A DNA stretch of 64,000 nucleotides from Candidatus Pyrohabitans jungbluthii. Lineage in GTDB: Archaea > Hydrothermarchaeota > Hydrothermarchaeia > Hydrothermarchaeales > BMS3B. Positions 17,106-26,528 of this stretch are shown one piece after another. How positions within the stretch are numbered: position 1 is the first letter of the stretch; each line of letters opens with the position of its first letter. The DNA is taken from positions 1-64,000 of the forward strand of contig MTMD02000015.1 in assembly GCA_002010065.2 (NCBI GenBank), read 5' to 3'. The translations under genes and the position numbers were made by a program. Under the pieces are notes generated by a model. It was given only the letters and a program-made list of their open reading frames with translations, searched no databases and was not told the origin of the DNA.

Positions 17106-17885
17106 TTACACCCTGGCCTCGTCGAGGGCATGGGCGCAGCCGCATCGGCGCTCCTCGGGTATGAGCTTCACCGCTTCGAGTATTAGCTTTTTAAGCTTCT
17201 CCTCGTTCTGCTTCACCACTTCAATTACCTCAGTGGCGGTGAGTTTCTCCTGCTTAATGCCTGCAGCGTAGTTTGTGACGGTGCACACGCTGGCATAGCA
17301 TATCTCCATCTCCCTCGCGAGCACCGCCTCGGGTAAGCCGGTCATTCCCACGACGTCGCAGCCAAGCATAGAGAGCATGTGGATCTCTGCAGGCGTCTCG
17401 AAGCGTGGTCCTTCTGTCGCAGCATATACGGCGCGCTCTCCTACTTTGCCAACTGTAGTCCTCGCAGCCTTTATTAGAGCAGAGCGTATCTCAGGGCAGT
17501 AGGGCTGAGTCATATCCACGTGCACAGCTTCGGTGTCGTAGAAGGTGGCGCTGCGGGAGCGGGTGAAGTCTATGAAGTCATGGGGCACAACGACGTCGCC
17601 AGGAGCAAAGCTCTGATTTATCCCACCCACCGAGTTGGTGGCGATTATCCTGCTAACACCCAGCTGCTTAAGCGCGTAGATGTTGGCGCGGTAGTTAACC
17701 CTGTGCGGCGGAAGCTCGTGCTTTATCCCGTGGCGGGGCATAAAAACAACGCTCCTGCCAGCGAGTTCGCCTATAAACGCGGGTGAAGCCTCGCCGTAGG
17801 GTGTTTCTATGACTTTCCTCTCCCGCTCCCTAAAAACCTTGGGGTCGTATATTCCTGTGCCGCCTATAATAGCTATGCGCTGCAT
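17106..17885 (-). CDS. mtnP: S-methyl-5'-thioadenosine (or thioinosine) phosphorylase
   Basis: A 259-residue PNP-family phosphorylase that salvages methylthioadenosine by phosphorolysis. The phosphate loop GGTGIYD at residues 8-14 opens the chain; FMPRHG and the ATEGPRFETPAEI and DVVGMTGLPEAVLAREM segments follow, as in MTAP. Some archaeal relatives act on methylthioinosine or on guanosine/inosine instead, and the sequence alone does not decide that. Convergent with livM, 23 bases apart. Confidence 0.93.
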   Translation of the reverse strand: MQRIAIIGGTGIYDPKVFRERERKVIETPYGEASPAFIGELAGRSVVFMPRHGIKHELPPHRVNYRANIYALKQLGVSRIIATNSVGGINQSFAPGDVVVPHDFIDFTRSRSATFYDTEAVHVDMTQPYCPEIRSALIKAARTTVGKVGERAVYAATEGPRFETPAEIHMLSMLGCDVVGMTGLPEAVLAREMEICYASVCTVTNYAAGIKQEKLTATEVIEVVKQNEEKLKKLILEAVKLIPEERRCGCAHALDEARV

Positions 17886-17911
17886 AGGCTATGCTCTTCC
17901 CTAGGGTTATA

Positions 17912-18967
17912 TTAAGCCTTCGCCGCTTTCTTCTTTCTACCGCGTATTCCAAGAAAAGCCACCATTGTAAGCACCAGGCCAAGCGTAAGCGAGAGCGCGA
18001 ACATCTCATTAGCTATCTTCCCGCGCATGTAAAGCGCCACTGAGTCAAGAATAAGGCGGAGGGCTATGACGAATACCATGAGCACCATGTATCTGCTCAC
18101 GTTCTCCCCCTCAAGCAGGGCGTCGATGCTCTTTCCCACGAGGGCGATGAGGGCAGCGAACATGAAGAAGTCTATAGAAGCGACGATAAAGTCAGGTACC
18201 CCCTCCGCGAAGCTCACATAGCCATGTGCTTCAGCCGCGCGCCAGCCTATAAAGGCGCCCAATGTAGCGAGAATTGCAGCAACCAGGTATGTAAAGAAGG
18301 ACAGCTTACCAGCTATGAAGGAAGTCTTGAACTCCTGAAAGCTGCGCGAAATTATTCCCTCGAGGTCAAAGCCCTTGATTATAAGGAACACGCCCAGCAC
18401 GCCGCCGATGAGGCGCCAGCTGTGCGGGCCGAGAAGCATGTACAGCACCAGTGCTATGCCTGGCAACCCTATTATTATCCGGGAAAGCTTCGGGTCGTTG
18501 GCTATGCTCTTCATGAAGTCTAGAATCATGTAATAGGTGCTCTCGAGCTGCTCGCTCTGCTTCACAATCACCCTGCTGAGGGATATAACCCTTGCGCGGG
18601 ATTCGACTATGGGTAAGATGTGCTCATCCTCAGCACCGTCTGTAACCAGGACAACGCCATCTGGTTTAAACTCAGCGAGGATCTCATCCAGCTGTCTTGC
18701 AATTGCCTCATCGCTCACCACGCCTACGTTCTCATCGCCGACAAGCGTGGCTACTCTAACCTCTCGCCCCTGCTCGCGGTAGAAGTCGTATAGCCTCACC
18801 GCCTCGAATATTGTGTTGGTGTCGCTCTCCGTGGGGTCAGCTAACCCCAGCTTTACAGCCACGCGCAAGTTCTCTTCTCTACCTAGGATAGGCCCCTTCT
18901 CCCCTATCTTCCGGGTGATATCTGCATCGCGGTCGACGCAGATTACGTATATTCGCCTTATTTCCAT
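17912..18967 (-). CDS. DUF373 family membrane protein
   Basis: A 351-residue archaeal protein of unknown function. Residues 1-150 form a soluble domain (CVDRDADITRKIGEKGPI, ATLVGDENVGVVSDEAI, VVLVTDGAEDEHILPI) and the rest has about six hydrophobic helices. The family is near-universal in Euryarchaeota. It lies eight bases after the coiled-coil gene, so both are likely one transcript. Confidence 0.88.
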   Translation of the reverse strand: MEIRRIYVICVDRDADITRKIGEKGPILGREENLRVAVKLGLADPTESDTNTIFEAVRLYDFYREQGREVRVATLVGDENVGVVSDEAIARQLDEILAEFKPDGVVLVTDGAEDEHILPIVESRARVISLSRVIVKQSEQLESTYYMILDFMKSIANDPKLSRIIIGLPGIALVLYMLLGPHSWRLIGGVLGVFLIIKGFDLEGIISRSFQEFKTSFIAGKLSFFTYLVAAILATLGAFIGWRAAEAHGYVSFAEGVPDFIVASIDFFMFAALIALVGKSIDALLEGENVSRYMVLMVFVIALRLILDSVALYMRGKIANEMFALSLTLGLVLTMVAFLGIRGRKKKAAKA

Positions 18968-18974
18968 AATCCTA

Positions 18975-19814
18975 TTACACGAGGTTGAATCTCCTCAGCA
19001 GATATATATCCTCAAGATCGAGCTTCTCACCGCGCTTGAAGCGCTCGTATATCGCCTTCGCCTCCTCGCGCAGCTCCTTCTCGCTCTTCTCGCGGTGTAG
19101 CAGCTCAATACCCGTTTCCAGCTCTACAATCTCCTTCTCCAGCTCCTTGAGCTGGGGTACCTTCTCGTCCAGCTCAGCGTTGAGCTTGTCAAGCTCCTGA
19201 GTGAGCGCGAGCTTCTCCTTGTTAATCTCATCTATCTTCTGCTCCAGTTCCTTTATCTTCTCCACAGCCGTCACGAAGGCTTCGTGGTACTTCTGCGACT
19301 CATCGCTGAGCTTTATAATCTTTTCATGAATCTTCTTTGACACCTTGCGCTTCTTCTCCAGTCTCTTTGAAATCTCGATAAGTTCAGCGTAATTCGCAAG
19401 CTCCTTCTCAATCTCGGCGATGCGCTTTACCAGCTCATCCTCCTTCTTAATCTCCAGCACGCTTGTCTGAAGCTTCCATTCTAGGCGGTTCTTCTCCCTC
19501 TGCAGGCGTTTGAAATCACCCTTAGGGGCACGCTCCTTCGCTTTCTTGTACTCTTCCAGAATCTTCTTTACTTCCGCGTTGGCTTCCTCGCGCTGTGCCT
19601 TGAGCTTCTTTATCTCCGCATTTAACTTGTCCCGCTTCTCTCTAGCCTTGTTAGCCTCGGTGTTCTTCTTCTTTATCGCCTCAATGATATCCCGCTTGCG
19701 CTTGTTCAGCTCGCGCAGGCGCTTGCGCTTCGCAGATACCTCATGCTTCATCCGCCTTATCTCTGCCTCAAGTTCATCGCGCTTCGCTGTGAGCTCTTCC
19801 AACTTCGCTTCCAT
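18975..19814 (-). CDS. Archaeal coiled-coil protein (COG1340-like)
   Basis: A 279-residue protein that is almost wholly coiled coil (heptads from residue 1 to about 245), ending in a compact non-coil tail KRGEKLDLEDIYLLRRFNLV typical of the COG1340 group. No enzymatic motif. The tail and strong conservation suggest an adaptor, possibly ribosome- or SMC-linked, but this is inference. Co-directional with the DUF373 gene downstream. Confidence 0.8.
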   Translation of the reverse strand: MEAKLEELTAKRDELEAEIRRMKHEVSAKRKRLRELNKRKRDIIEAIKKKNTEANKAREKRDKLNAEIKKLKAQREEANAEVKKILEEYKKAKERAPKGDFKRLQREKNRLEWKLQTSVLEIKKEDELVKRIAEIEKELANYAELIEISKRLEKKRKVSKKIHEKIIKLSDESQKYHEAFVTAVEKIKELEQKIDEINKEKLALTQELDKLNAELDEKVPQLKELEKEIVELETGIELLHREKSEKELREEAKAIYERFKRGEKLDLEDIYLLRRFNLV

Positions 19815-19856
19815 ATCAGACTCTCCACTAGGTAATTGGCGATATAAAGGGTAAAC

Positions 19857-19949
19857 TTAACCTTTGTAAAGACGATACATCTTTACGGGCGAGAAGGCGA
19901 GCAATACGCCCGCAGCCACGAGTGCTGTACACCCTTCTCTTATATCCAT
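19857..19949 (-). CDS. Possible 30-residue membrane peptide
   Basis: A short ORF between glyA and the coiled-coil gene: MDIREGCTALVAAGVLLAFS then a basic tail PVKMYRLYKG. It would make a single membrane-spanning helix with a positive cytoplasmic end. The ATG lies 22 bases after the glyA stop, so it could be read from the glyA transcript, but the ribosome site is weak (GTGA). It is plausible but unproven. Confidence 0.4.
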   Translation of the reverse strand: MDIREGCTALVAAGVLLAFSPVKMYRLYKG

Positions 19950-19970
19950 GTTTTTCACGTCGTAAGCTTT

Positions 19971-21251
19971 CTAAAAGAATTGAATATACTCGTAAGCTTT
20001 CCTCTTATCGTCGAAGCTGTAGTGCACTTGGTTAAATTCTCTCCTCAATTCTGCAACGTCCTTTTTAACTTTTTCGGTGCTCTCGCCTTTGATAGCAACC
20101 CTTGCGATGAGCTCGGCTATGGTGCGCATCTCACTCTCCTTCATCCCTAAGCGAGTAACCTCCTGCGTGCCTATGCGAATTCCGCTGGGGTTGGCACTCC
20201 TGTTTATATCGTCCCAGGGCAGAAGGTTCTTGTTGAGGATGATGTTCGCCTTCTCTAAAGCTTCGGCAACATGAGTGCCACCGCCCTGCTTTGCTACGTC
20301 AACGAGCACCTGATGTGACTCTGTGAAGCCCTTATGCTCGCATAGCACATCGAAGCCCTCTTCGCTCAGAGCCTGAGCAAGAGCCTTAGAATTTTTGACC
20401 ACCTGCTTGGCATAAGCTTCGCCGAACTCCAGCATTTCTGCAAGGGCTACGGCGAAGCCAGCCATGTGGTGAAGGTGGTGGTTGGAAACCAAGCCCGGGA
20501 ACACTGCACGGGTGAGCTTCTTACCATACTCCTCCTTTGCGAGAATCACACCACCCTGCGGACCTGGAAACGTCTTGTGCCTCGACGCTGAGATCACATC
20601 GGCGCCCTCTTTAAGGGGCTGCTGAAACTGCTTGCCCGCGATTAAACCGAGCACATGTGCACCGTCATACATCACTGTAGCCCCAACCTCCTTCGCAACT
20701 TCGCTGAGCTCGCGCACAGGGTGGGGGAAGAGGAAGATGCTCGCGCCGAAGAGTACAAGCTTTGGCTCAACCTCTCGAATCTTCTTCGCAGCCTTATCAA
20801 CGTCGATATTCATCTCCTGCTCGTCGAAGGGAAAGCTCTTAACCTTCAATCCGCGCACACCCGCGGCGCTCAGCTCCGCATGCGAGATATGCCCCCCGTG
20901 GGGTACCTGAAGCGCCATCATCGTATCTCCAGCATTCGCCAGCGCAAAGAAGCACGCTAGGTTGGCGACTGTACCCGAGGTGGGCTGCACGTTGACGTAA
21001 GGTGCTTCGAAAAGCTTCTGGGCAAGCTCAATAGCTAAGAACTCCACCTCATCTATGTATTTACAACCCTGGTAGAAGCGCTTTCCAGCTTCGCCTTCGG
21101 CGTAGCGATGCGAAAAGTCGCTGGCGCACACCTCGCGCACCAGAAGCGAGGTGATGTTCTCACTCGCTATCAATGGAAGACTCTCGCTAAACCAGCGATG
21201 ATGCTCCTTGAGGATGTCCCTTACCCGAAACGCATGCTCGCGATTTCCCAT
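19971..21251 (-). CDS. glyA: Serine hydroxymethyltransferase
   Basis: PLP enzyme that interconverts serine and glycine with a C1 unit on a pterin, tetrahydromethanopterin in most organisms with this gene set. The 426 residues begin with the SHMT N-terminus (...[12 protein letters not shown]...), hold [13 protein letters not shown] and the PLP-lysine motif [14 protein letters not shown], and are slightly shorter than the bacterial 415-430 range allows. ATG 21249-21251 fits homology; a GGTGG site lies nine bases before. TATA AAATATATAATG lies about 35 bases upstream. Confidence 0.96.
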   Translation of the reverse strand: MGNREHAFRVRDILKEHHRWFSESLPLIASENITSLLVREVCASDFSHRYAEGEAGKRFYQGCKYIDEVEFLAIELAQKLFEAPYVNVQPTSGTVANLACFFALANAGDTMMALQVPHGGHISHAELSAAGVRGLKVKSFPFDEQEMNIDVDKAAKKIREVEPKLVLFGASIFLFPHPVRELSEVAKEVGATVMYDGAHVLGLIAGKQFQQPLKEGADVISASRHKTFPGPQGGVILAKEEYGKKLTRAVFPGLVSNHHLHHMAGFAVALAEMLEFGEAYAKQVVKNSKALAQALSEEGFDVLCEHKGFTESHQVLVDVAKQGGGTHVAEALEKANIILNKNLLPWDDINRSANPSGIRIGTQEVTRLGMKESEMRTIAELIARVAIKGESTEKVKKDVAELRREFNQVHYSFDDKRKAYEYIQFF

Positions 21252-21371
21252 TGGGATACCACCACTAAGCCTAACTACCGCCTCATTATATATTTGTGTA
21301 ACGATTGAAAGGAGGATTGTGCTCGAGTATATGCTCAGGGATGTTTTAAATATTTTCTTCACCGCCGCATT

Positions 21372-22142
21372 TCAAAAAATTATCTGCGCTCCTTGAGTGG
21401 CGTAACTCTTGGGCATCTCCCCCACATTCCAGTCCTCACCCGCTGGGTAACTGCCAGTGGTCTCGCAATAGTAGTACCTCTTCCCACCAACCTCAAAGAA
21501 GACAGCGCCCTTGAAGGGGGATTCTGAGAGGCTAACCGCAGCCCCTACGTGGTCTAGGAACACCACAACCACTGCATCAATACCGGCTGCACGTAGCAGC
21601 GAGACCAGGAGAAGCGCACGGTCTTCGCAGTCCCCTGAGCCCTCGGCAAGGGTTTCGAGGGGGTACTTGGTGTTGAAAGCTGTAATGTCAGGTTCAAACT
21701 TCAGCTGCTGAACTATGTCTAGAGCAGCTTCTGCAAACTCTCTATCGCTGTGATAGTGCTTTCTGAGCATCAGCGCAAGCTCTGCTACCTCGCCCTCTTC
21801 AGGGGTGATGTAGGCTGAGAGGTTGCTGTGCCTAGGAGCAAGCACCTTGTAGTACAGGTACCTGCGGGTGCTTATCCTGCTGTAGAATCCAGAGCCTCTG
21901 CCTGGAAGCTCAAAGTACCTTACTATGACTCCTTCTCTCTCCGCAATCTCACCGAGCGAGGCATTGGTGCTTTCTAAGCATGACAGCTCATATCCCTCCT
22001 CGTAACCCTGCCTCAGCCCAGCGAGGTATCCATCGTAGTAGCCCTCTGCGTATCCTTCAAAGTAATTCTCTTCTCCTAAGCGGGTACCTGCATAGAGGGT
22101 GACAGCAAGAAAAAGTAGGATTAAAAATATCCACGACTTCAT
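21372..22142 (-). CDS. Membrane-anchored transglutaminase-like protein
   Basis: A 256-residue protein with an N-terminal signal anchor (residues 3-20), a Tyr/Gly-rich repeat region (EGYAEGYYDGYLAGLRQGYE) and a transglutaminase-like domain. The catalytic triad candidates are the Cys in GSGDCEDRALLLVSLL and the His in FLDHVGAAV. In archaea such domains are seen in secreted or surface proteases and cross-linkers. It is the last gene of the redox cluster, 48 bases after the cytochrome gene. Confidence 0.8.
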   Translation of the reverse strand: MKSWIFLILLFLAVTLYAGTRLGEENYFEGYAEGYYDGYLAGLRQGYEEGYELSCLESTNASLGEIAEREGVIVRYFELPGRGSGFYSRISTRRYLYYKVLAPRHSNLSAYITPEEGEVAELALMLRKHYHSDREFAEAALDIVQQLKFEPDITAFNTKYPLETLAEGSGDCEDRALLLVSLLRAAGIDAVVVVFLDHVGAAVSLSESPFKGAVFFEVGGKRYYYCETTGSYPAGEDWNVGEMPKSYATQGAQIIF

Positions 22143-22190
22143 AATAAAAAGGTAAAAATAGCACAATAAAAAAATAAAATAGTTGGAAGC

Positions 22191-23741
22191 TTAGAGCTTC
22201 CTTCTTCTCATCGCTGCATAGCCAGCTAGTGGTAGCAGTGCAATAGCGGCAATCGTTGTAGGACCGCACACGCCTTTTGCCTCAGGCGTCGGGGTTGCTA
22301 CCTCCGGCGTCACCTCTGGCTTCTTCTCTGGCACTACCTCCTCAGCTTTGGGCACTTCTGCAGCAGGAGCCTTGACAACTGCCGCTTCGAGCTGCTTGAT
22401 CCTGCGCTGCATCTTGATCCATTCTTCCATCATGTTGAGCTTGTCCAGCAGGGCATCGACTGCACCGTTCCAGTGGGTCCAGTCGGGTGCCATCATGCTG
22501 GCGCCCATCCTCCACCGCCTGCCGTCGTGGTGCCAGATGTAGTAGTACATTACCTCTGGAATCTCGTCGATGGGGTTGGACTTGTCTATCAAGCCCTCCT
22601 CATACGCGGTGTCGAGCAGCTTCTTGGTGTAGTCATAGACCCTGTTGTAGTCCTCTATTATCTTGTCGAAGCTCTCGAAATAGCCGTCCACCCATGCCGG
22701 AGAGTGGCAGCCTCTGCACACCTTCTTCATGCGCTTTCTGTTCTCCTTTGCCAGTGCCTCGTCAGGCACACGCTCCTTGACTATGTCATTAACCTGGCTT
22801 GGAGGCTTCCACTGTGGCACAGACTTCTTTGGCTGAAGCTCCCAGTAGAGTCTCGACCCCACGTCATGGGTGGCTGGCACGCCGTTGAAGCCGCTCATGT
22901 GGCATACCGCACAGGTGGGCGCTCTTGTGTTCTCCGGCGTCAGCTCCTCTTCCTCAAGGAAGCTGTGGTCTTCCATGGAGAAGAAGATGTTGCCGTGCTT
23001 GCTCTCCTCGTAAATCTCCATCTGCGGATGGTCAGGGCCAAGGTGACACTGACCGCAGGTCTCGGGCTTTCGCGCTTCTGCCTTGCTAAAGCTGTGCCTA
23101 GTGTGGCATGCAGAGCAGGAACCAAGGCTGCCGTCCGGGTTAACCCTGCCCACACCCACGTTAGGCCAGCCGTCCAGAATCTCGCCGTCTTTGGCTATTA
23201 CGTAGCTGCCGTGGCACTCTATGCAGCCAAGCACCTGGTTCTCGTGGTTGTAGCTCTCCAAGTCAAGTATGCCCGCGCGCTTCAGTGCACCGCTGTCGGG
23301 ATAGAGCGGTGTCACCTTCCTGCGTATGAAGTCCCTGGGGTTATTCGCCAAGGCTGTCTCCAGCTTCAGCGGGTCCTTGCCCTGCTTCTTCATCTCCAGA
23401 TACCAGGGCTTGAGTGGACCTATGAATGCCGTCCAAGCGTGCTTGCTGTCCATGAACTGCTTCACCTGCTCTTCGTGGCATTTCTCGCAGTACTTCGGCG
23501 AAACCACTGGTGTTATCTGGTAGCCGTTGTGGTCCCTTACGCTGGGATCCTTGGCTGGGTCACCCTCGTGGCAGTCAAGGCAGGTGACGCCATTCTTCGC
23601 CATGTCTGACTTCTGGTAGTCAGCAACTATACCGGGGGTTACTGACTTGTGGCAGGAGATACATGCCTCTGTGGCGTTTGCAGCACCTGCCAGTACCAGC
23701 ACCCCCAAAAAGACAGAAACCAACAATATTTCATTTTTCAT
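22191..23741 (-). CDS. Octaheme c-type cytochrome, HAO-like, with CGP-type C-terminal anchor
   Basis: A 516-residue exported cytochrome. A signal peptide covers residues 1-23. Eight CxxCH heme sites start at C27, C54, C85, C173, C209, C229, C277 and C342. The spacing and the helical region after heme 8 (about 350-450) recall the hydroxylamine-oxidoreductase/octaheme family, though no substrate can be assigned. A Pro/Glu-rich linker (455-488) leads to VCGPTTIAAIALLPL and a final RRRK, a CGP-CTERM-like sorting tail that would tether it outside the cell. Its own TATA box lies upstream. It follows the PDO-like gene and precedes the transglutaminase-like gene. Confidence 0.9.
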   Translation of the reverse strand: MKNEILLVSVFLGVLVLAGAANATEACISCHKSVTPGIVADYQKSDMAKNGVTCLDCHEGDPAKDPSVRDHNGYQITPVVSPKYCEKCHEEQVKQFMDSKHAWTAFIGPLKPWYLEMKKQGKDPLKLETALANNPRDFIRRKVTPLYPDSGALKRAGILDLESYNHENQVLGCIECHGSYVIAKDGEILDGWPNVGVGRVNPDGSLGSCSACHTRHSFSKAEARKPETCGQCHLGPDHPQMEIYEESKHGNIFFSMEDHSFLEEEELTPENTRAPTCAVCHMSGFNGVPATHDVGSRLYWELQPKKSVPQWKPPSQVNDIVKERVPDEALAKENRKRMKKVCRGCHSPAWVDGYFESFDKIIEDYNRVYDYTKKLLDTAYEEGLIDKSNPIDEIPEVMYYYIWHHDGRRWRMGASMMAPDWTHWNGAVDALLDKLNMMEEWIKMQRRIKQLEAAVVKAPAAEVPKAEEVVPEKKPEVTPEVATPTPEAKGVCGPTTIAAIALLPLAGYAAMRRRKL

Positions 23742-23773
23742 GCCCATCACCGGTCTAATTTTTACTAAATGCA

Positions 23774-23788
23774 ATTTATATATTTTTT
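23774..23788 (-). promoter_or_regulatory. TATA box of the octaheme cytochrome gene
   Basis: AAATATATAAATTG on the minus strand, about 35-45 bases before the cytochrome ATG at 23741, in a 120-base AT-rich spacer after the thioredoxin-fold gene. It would give a short leader containing the GGTGAT ribosome site, so the cytochrome can be made independently of the sensor/regulator genes upstream. Confidence 0.6.
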
Positions 23789-23861
23789 TAAAAAATAAAA
23801 TTCACAATTTATAAACAAAAGTTAATAAAACGCCTCTACCTTCTATTGATATAATATAAAA

Positions 23862-24443
23862 CTAAGCATGCTCGCTGGAATAGTATTGGTGCTCCTCAAT
23901 ATGCTCCATCGCCTTCTGGATAAGCTCCATGTATTTCCTTTCTGTGGTTTGAATCTCTATGAACACCACATCGTTAATCACAATCTTGGGTACTGAGCTT
24001 ACCTCGTAGGCATCTGCAAGCTCGCTGAACTCTGTGGCATCGTATATGTGAAGCGAGATTTTATCGCTTGCCTTCGCAAGCTTTGCAGCTGCGACCACTG
24101 CCTTCGGGCAGTACCGGCAAGTGGGTGTAGTGAAAATCTTTATCTCCACCTCACGCTCTATCGCCGGCAACTCCTCAGCACCCTCGTAGGCAGAGCCTAC
24201 TATTTTCACAATCTCTGCAAAAGCCTCAGCTTCCTTATGTTTTGGAACCCCATGATAATAGATGTTCTCAATGCGCAGCGCTGGCGCTGGCGTTATCTCT
24301 GCGTCCTCCTCAATTTTTATAAGGGGTGAAGCGCTTCTAAGCTTCTCAAGAAAGCTTTCCATCTCCGGGGCGTCTGCACTGTTCACCCCTATCCCAATCT
24401 CCCTCTTAATAGATTTAATCTCAGAAAAGGCTCTTCCGTTCAT
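23862..24443 (-). CDS. Thioredoxin/glutaredoxin-fold protein (PDO-like)
   Basis: A 193-residue cytoplasmic protein with two thioredoxin-like halves. Only the second half has a redox pair, C109-R-Y-C112 in FTTPTCRYCPKA, followed by the cis-Pro loop VSSVPKIVIND. This matches archaeal protein disulfide oxidoreductases except that the first half has no CxxC. It overlaps the response-regulator gene by ATGA, an unusual pairing that ties thiol redox chemistry to the two-component system. Confidence 0.85.
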   Translation of the reverse strand: MNGRAFSEIKSIKREIGIGVNSADAPEMESFLEKLRSASPLIKIEEDAEITPAPALRIENIYYHGVPKHKEAEAFAEIVKIVGSAYEGAEELPAIEREVEIKIFTTPTCRYCPKAVVAAAKLAKASDKISLHIYDATEFSELADAYEVSSVPKIVINDVVFIEIQTTERKYMELIQKAMEHIEEHQYYSSEHA

Positions 24444-25084
24444 GACCCCTTTCCAAGCACTTCTAAGGTCTCCCTGCCCATGGTGCTGAGGAAGTACTTT
24501 CTCTCCTGATCCTGGTCTATTAAGCCCGCCTGCTTCAGAATCTTGAGATGAAAGCTCAGCTTGGCGGGGTCATCTATGCCAAGGTGATCGCGGATATCTC
24601 TGAATCTCACCTTCCCGCGGGAGTAGAGGTACTCCAGAGCTTGGCGTCTGATTGGATTTGAAAGTGCCTTGATAACCTCATCGGAAATCTTGCCTGTTAG
24701 CGCGCTGCTGCGCTTCTCAAACTTCGCCTCCTCAAGCACTCGCCGAATGGTGTTTTGAACCTCGTTTATCTTGAATGGTTTCTCTATGTAGTCACTTGCC
24801 CCCTTCTTAATTGCCTCCACAGCGCTGTCTATGGTTGCAAAGGCTGTGATTATTATCACCTTGATATCCGGCTTTGTTCTCTTTACCTCTGTGAGCAGCT
24901 CCATTCCGCTCATCTTTGGCATTACCAAGTCTGTTAGCAGCACATCGAAGTCCTCATTTTTTATCTTCTCCAGAGCCTTCTCCCCGTTTTCAACACTCTC
25001 AACCTCATAGCCCTCCTCTTTCAGCATCTCCTCAAGCCCAGACCTCAAACCTTCGTCGTCTTCTGCTATCAATATCCTCGCCAT
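24440..25084 (-). CDS. Response regulator with ArsR-like winged-helix output
   Basis: A 214-residue regulator. The receiver domain (1-120) has the acidic pocket E8-D9-D10, the phospho-acceptor D52 (LLTDLVMP) and the KPF lysine. The output domain (about 140-214) is an ArsR-type winged helix (ALSNPIRRQALEYL ... KLSFHLKILKQAGLI). Archaeal response regulators often lack DNA-binding domains, so this one is notable as a direct transcription factor. ATG 25082-25084 follows GGGTGA; the gene begins one base after the kinase stop. Confidence 0.93.
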   Translation of the reverse strand: MARILIAEDDEGLRSGLEEMLKEEGYEVESVENGEKALEKIKNEDFDVLLTDLVMPKMSGMELLTEVKRTKPDIKVIIITAFATIDSAVEAIKKGASDYIEKPFKINEVQNTIRRVLEEAKFEKRSSALTGKISDEVIKALSNPIRRQALEYLYSRGKVRFRDIRDHLGIDDPAKLSFHLKILKQAGLIDQDQERKYFLSTMGRETLEVLGKGS

Positions 25085-25085
25085 T

Positions 25086-26528
25086 TCAATCACCCAATGG
25101 AAGTATTACCCTGAAGGTGCTCCCCACGCCAACCTCACTCTCCACCTCTATTCTCCCGCCGTGGCGTTCAACTATGCCATAACTCACGCTGAGCCCCAAG
25201 CCTGTGCCCTTGCCCACACCCTTCGTGGAGAAGAAGGGGTCAAAGATCTTGCTGAGGTTCTCCTCCGGAATACCCTCACCGGTGTCGGTGATGCTTATCT
25301 CCACCTCACTATCTCTCCGCCGGGTGTCTATTATAAGGGTACCTCCTTCAGGCATGGCTTCAATCGCATTGTTAATTATATTCACCAGGACCTGTTGTAT
25401 CTGTGCGGGGTCTGCCTTTACTTCAGGCAAAGCTTTATCCAGATTTTTTATTACATTTATGTTATTTATAGATATCTGAGGTTGGAGTATCTCCAGGGTC
25501 TTGGTAACTACATCATTTAGGTTCACTTTTCTGAATTTGGGCTCCATCTGACGTGAAAACTCCAGAAGGCTCTTAACTATCCTAGCAGCCTGAGTTGCCT
25601 GCTCTTCAATAATCTTCAGCTTCTTCCTCGCCTCCTTGTTCTTGGTCTTCTGGGCCAGCATCTGTGCATACAGCGAAATGTTGCCTAGCGGATTGTTAAT
25701 CTCATGGGCAACACCTGCGGCAAGCTTGCCCACGGTGGCAAGCTTCTCGCTCCTGATAATCTGCTTTTCCTTGTTGCGCAGGTCGCGCACCATTTGATTA
25801 AAGCTCGCAGCAAGGTCGCCTATCTCGTCATTGCGTTTTATCTCTATTGCGACGTTGTAGTCACCCTTCCCCACCCTGCTCAGCGCCTCCTTGAGGATAT
25901 TTATGGGCATAATAATCGTGCCTTTAAGTATAAAATAAAGGAGAACAAGAATGCTCCATAGCAGTATCACCGCTGAAAATGCAAGGGTCCTTCTTGTTTC
26001 GTAAAGGTTGTGCATCGCTTCATCCATGGGTATTGTTACCACAATGGCGCCGTGCACATCTCCACGCTTGTAACCTTGGTCAATATGGCAGCGTAGGCAG
26101 GGCTCCTCCATAATGATCGGCCCAGCATACTCGAAGTACTTCCTTCCATTTACTTCATAAATGCGGTAAACATCGCCGGGTTCGCGATAGAAGGTGTCTA
26201 TAGCTCTGCTCTGGAATTCATTCTCAGGCAGGTTCTCTGTCCCTATTGGCTTTTTGGAAACCATCTTCCACTTATAGGAGAACTTGCGGTTGGATAGCAC
26301 GGAAAGCACTGGCTCAATGCGCTCTTTGTTCTGCGCATTCCACAGCCTTACGAGGATAACCTGGTCTGCGATGCTCTTCGCCTGCTCTTTGAGCAGCGTC
26401 TCCATGTGCCTCTCGTTGAGCACGTATATCCATGAGAATAAACCAAAGATGAGCATTATCATTACAAAGCCCACGAGGAGCATTACTTTGGTGCCCACGC
26501 TCAGTCTTCTAATAGCCCTCACCCCCAT
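25086..26528 (-). CDS. Sensor histidine kinase with extracellular c-type heme site
   Basis: A 480-residue membrane kinase. Helix 1 is about residues 15-36, helix 2 about 182-203, with an extracellular sensor of about 145 residues between. The sensor ends in EEPCLRCH (C144-H148), a covalent heme site as in DUF3365/Tll0287-like sensors. Then come a HAMP domain (204-256), the phospho-acceptor H275 in AGVAHEINNPLG, and an ATPase domain with NIINNAIEA, DTGEGIP and GTGLGL boxes. It overlaps the LVIVD gene by 20 bases and leads straight into the response regulator. It should sense heme redox state or a heme ligand. Confidence 0.94.
   Translation of the reverse strand: MGVRAIRRLSVGTKVMLLVGFVMIMLIFGLFSWIYVLNERHMETLLKEQAKSIADQVILVRLWNAQNKERIEPVLSVLSNRKFSYKWKMVSKKPIGTENLPENEFQSRAIDTFYREPGDVYRIYEVNGRKYFEYAGPIIMEEPCLRCHIDQGYKRGDVHGAIVVTIPMDEAMHNLYETRRTLAFSAVILLWSILVLLYFILKGTIIMPINILKEALSRVGKGDYNVAIEIKRNDEIGDLAASFNQMVRDLRNKEKQIIRSEKLATVGKLAAGVAHEINNPLGNISLYAQMLAQKTKNKEARKKLKIIEEQATQAARIVKSLLEFSRQMEPKFRKVNLNDVVTKTLEILQPQISINNINVIKNLDKALPEVKADPAQIQQVLVNIINNAIEAMPEGGTLIIDTRRRDSEVEISITDTGEGIPEENLSKIFDPFFSTKGVGKGTGLGLSVSYGIVERHGGRIEVESEVGVGSTFRVILPLGD

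Noticed and set aside
22473-23609. A 378-codon plus-strand frame opposite the octaheme cytochrome
   Set aside because: Antisense to a gene with eight heme motifs; the protein has no domain and comes from codon bias.
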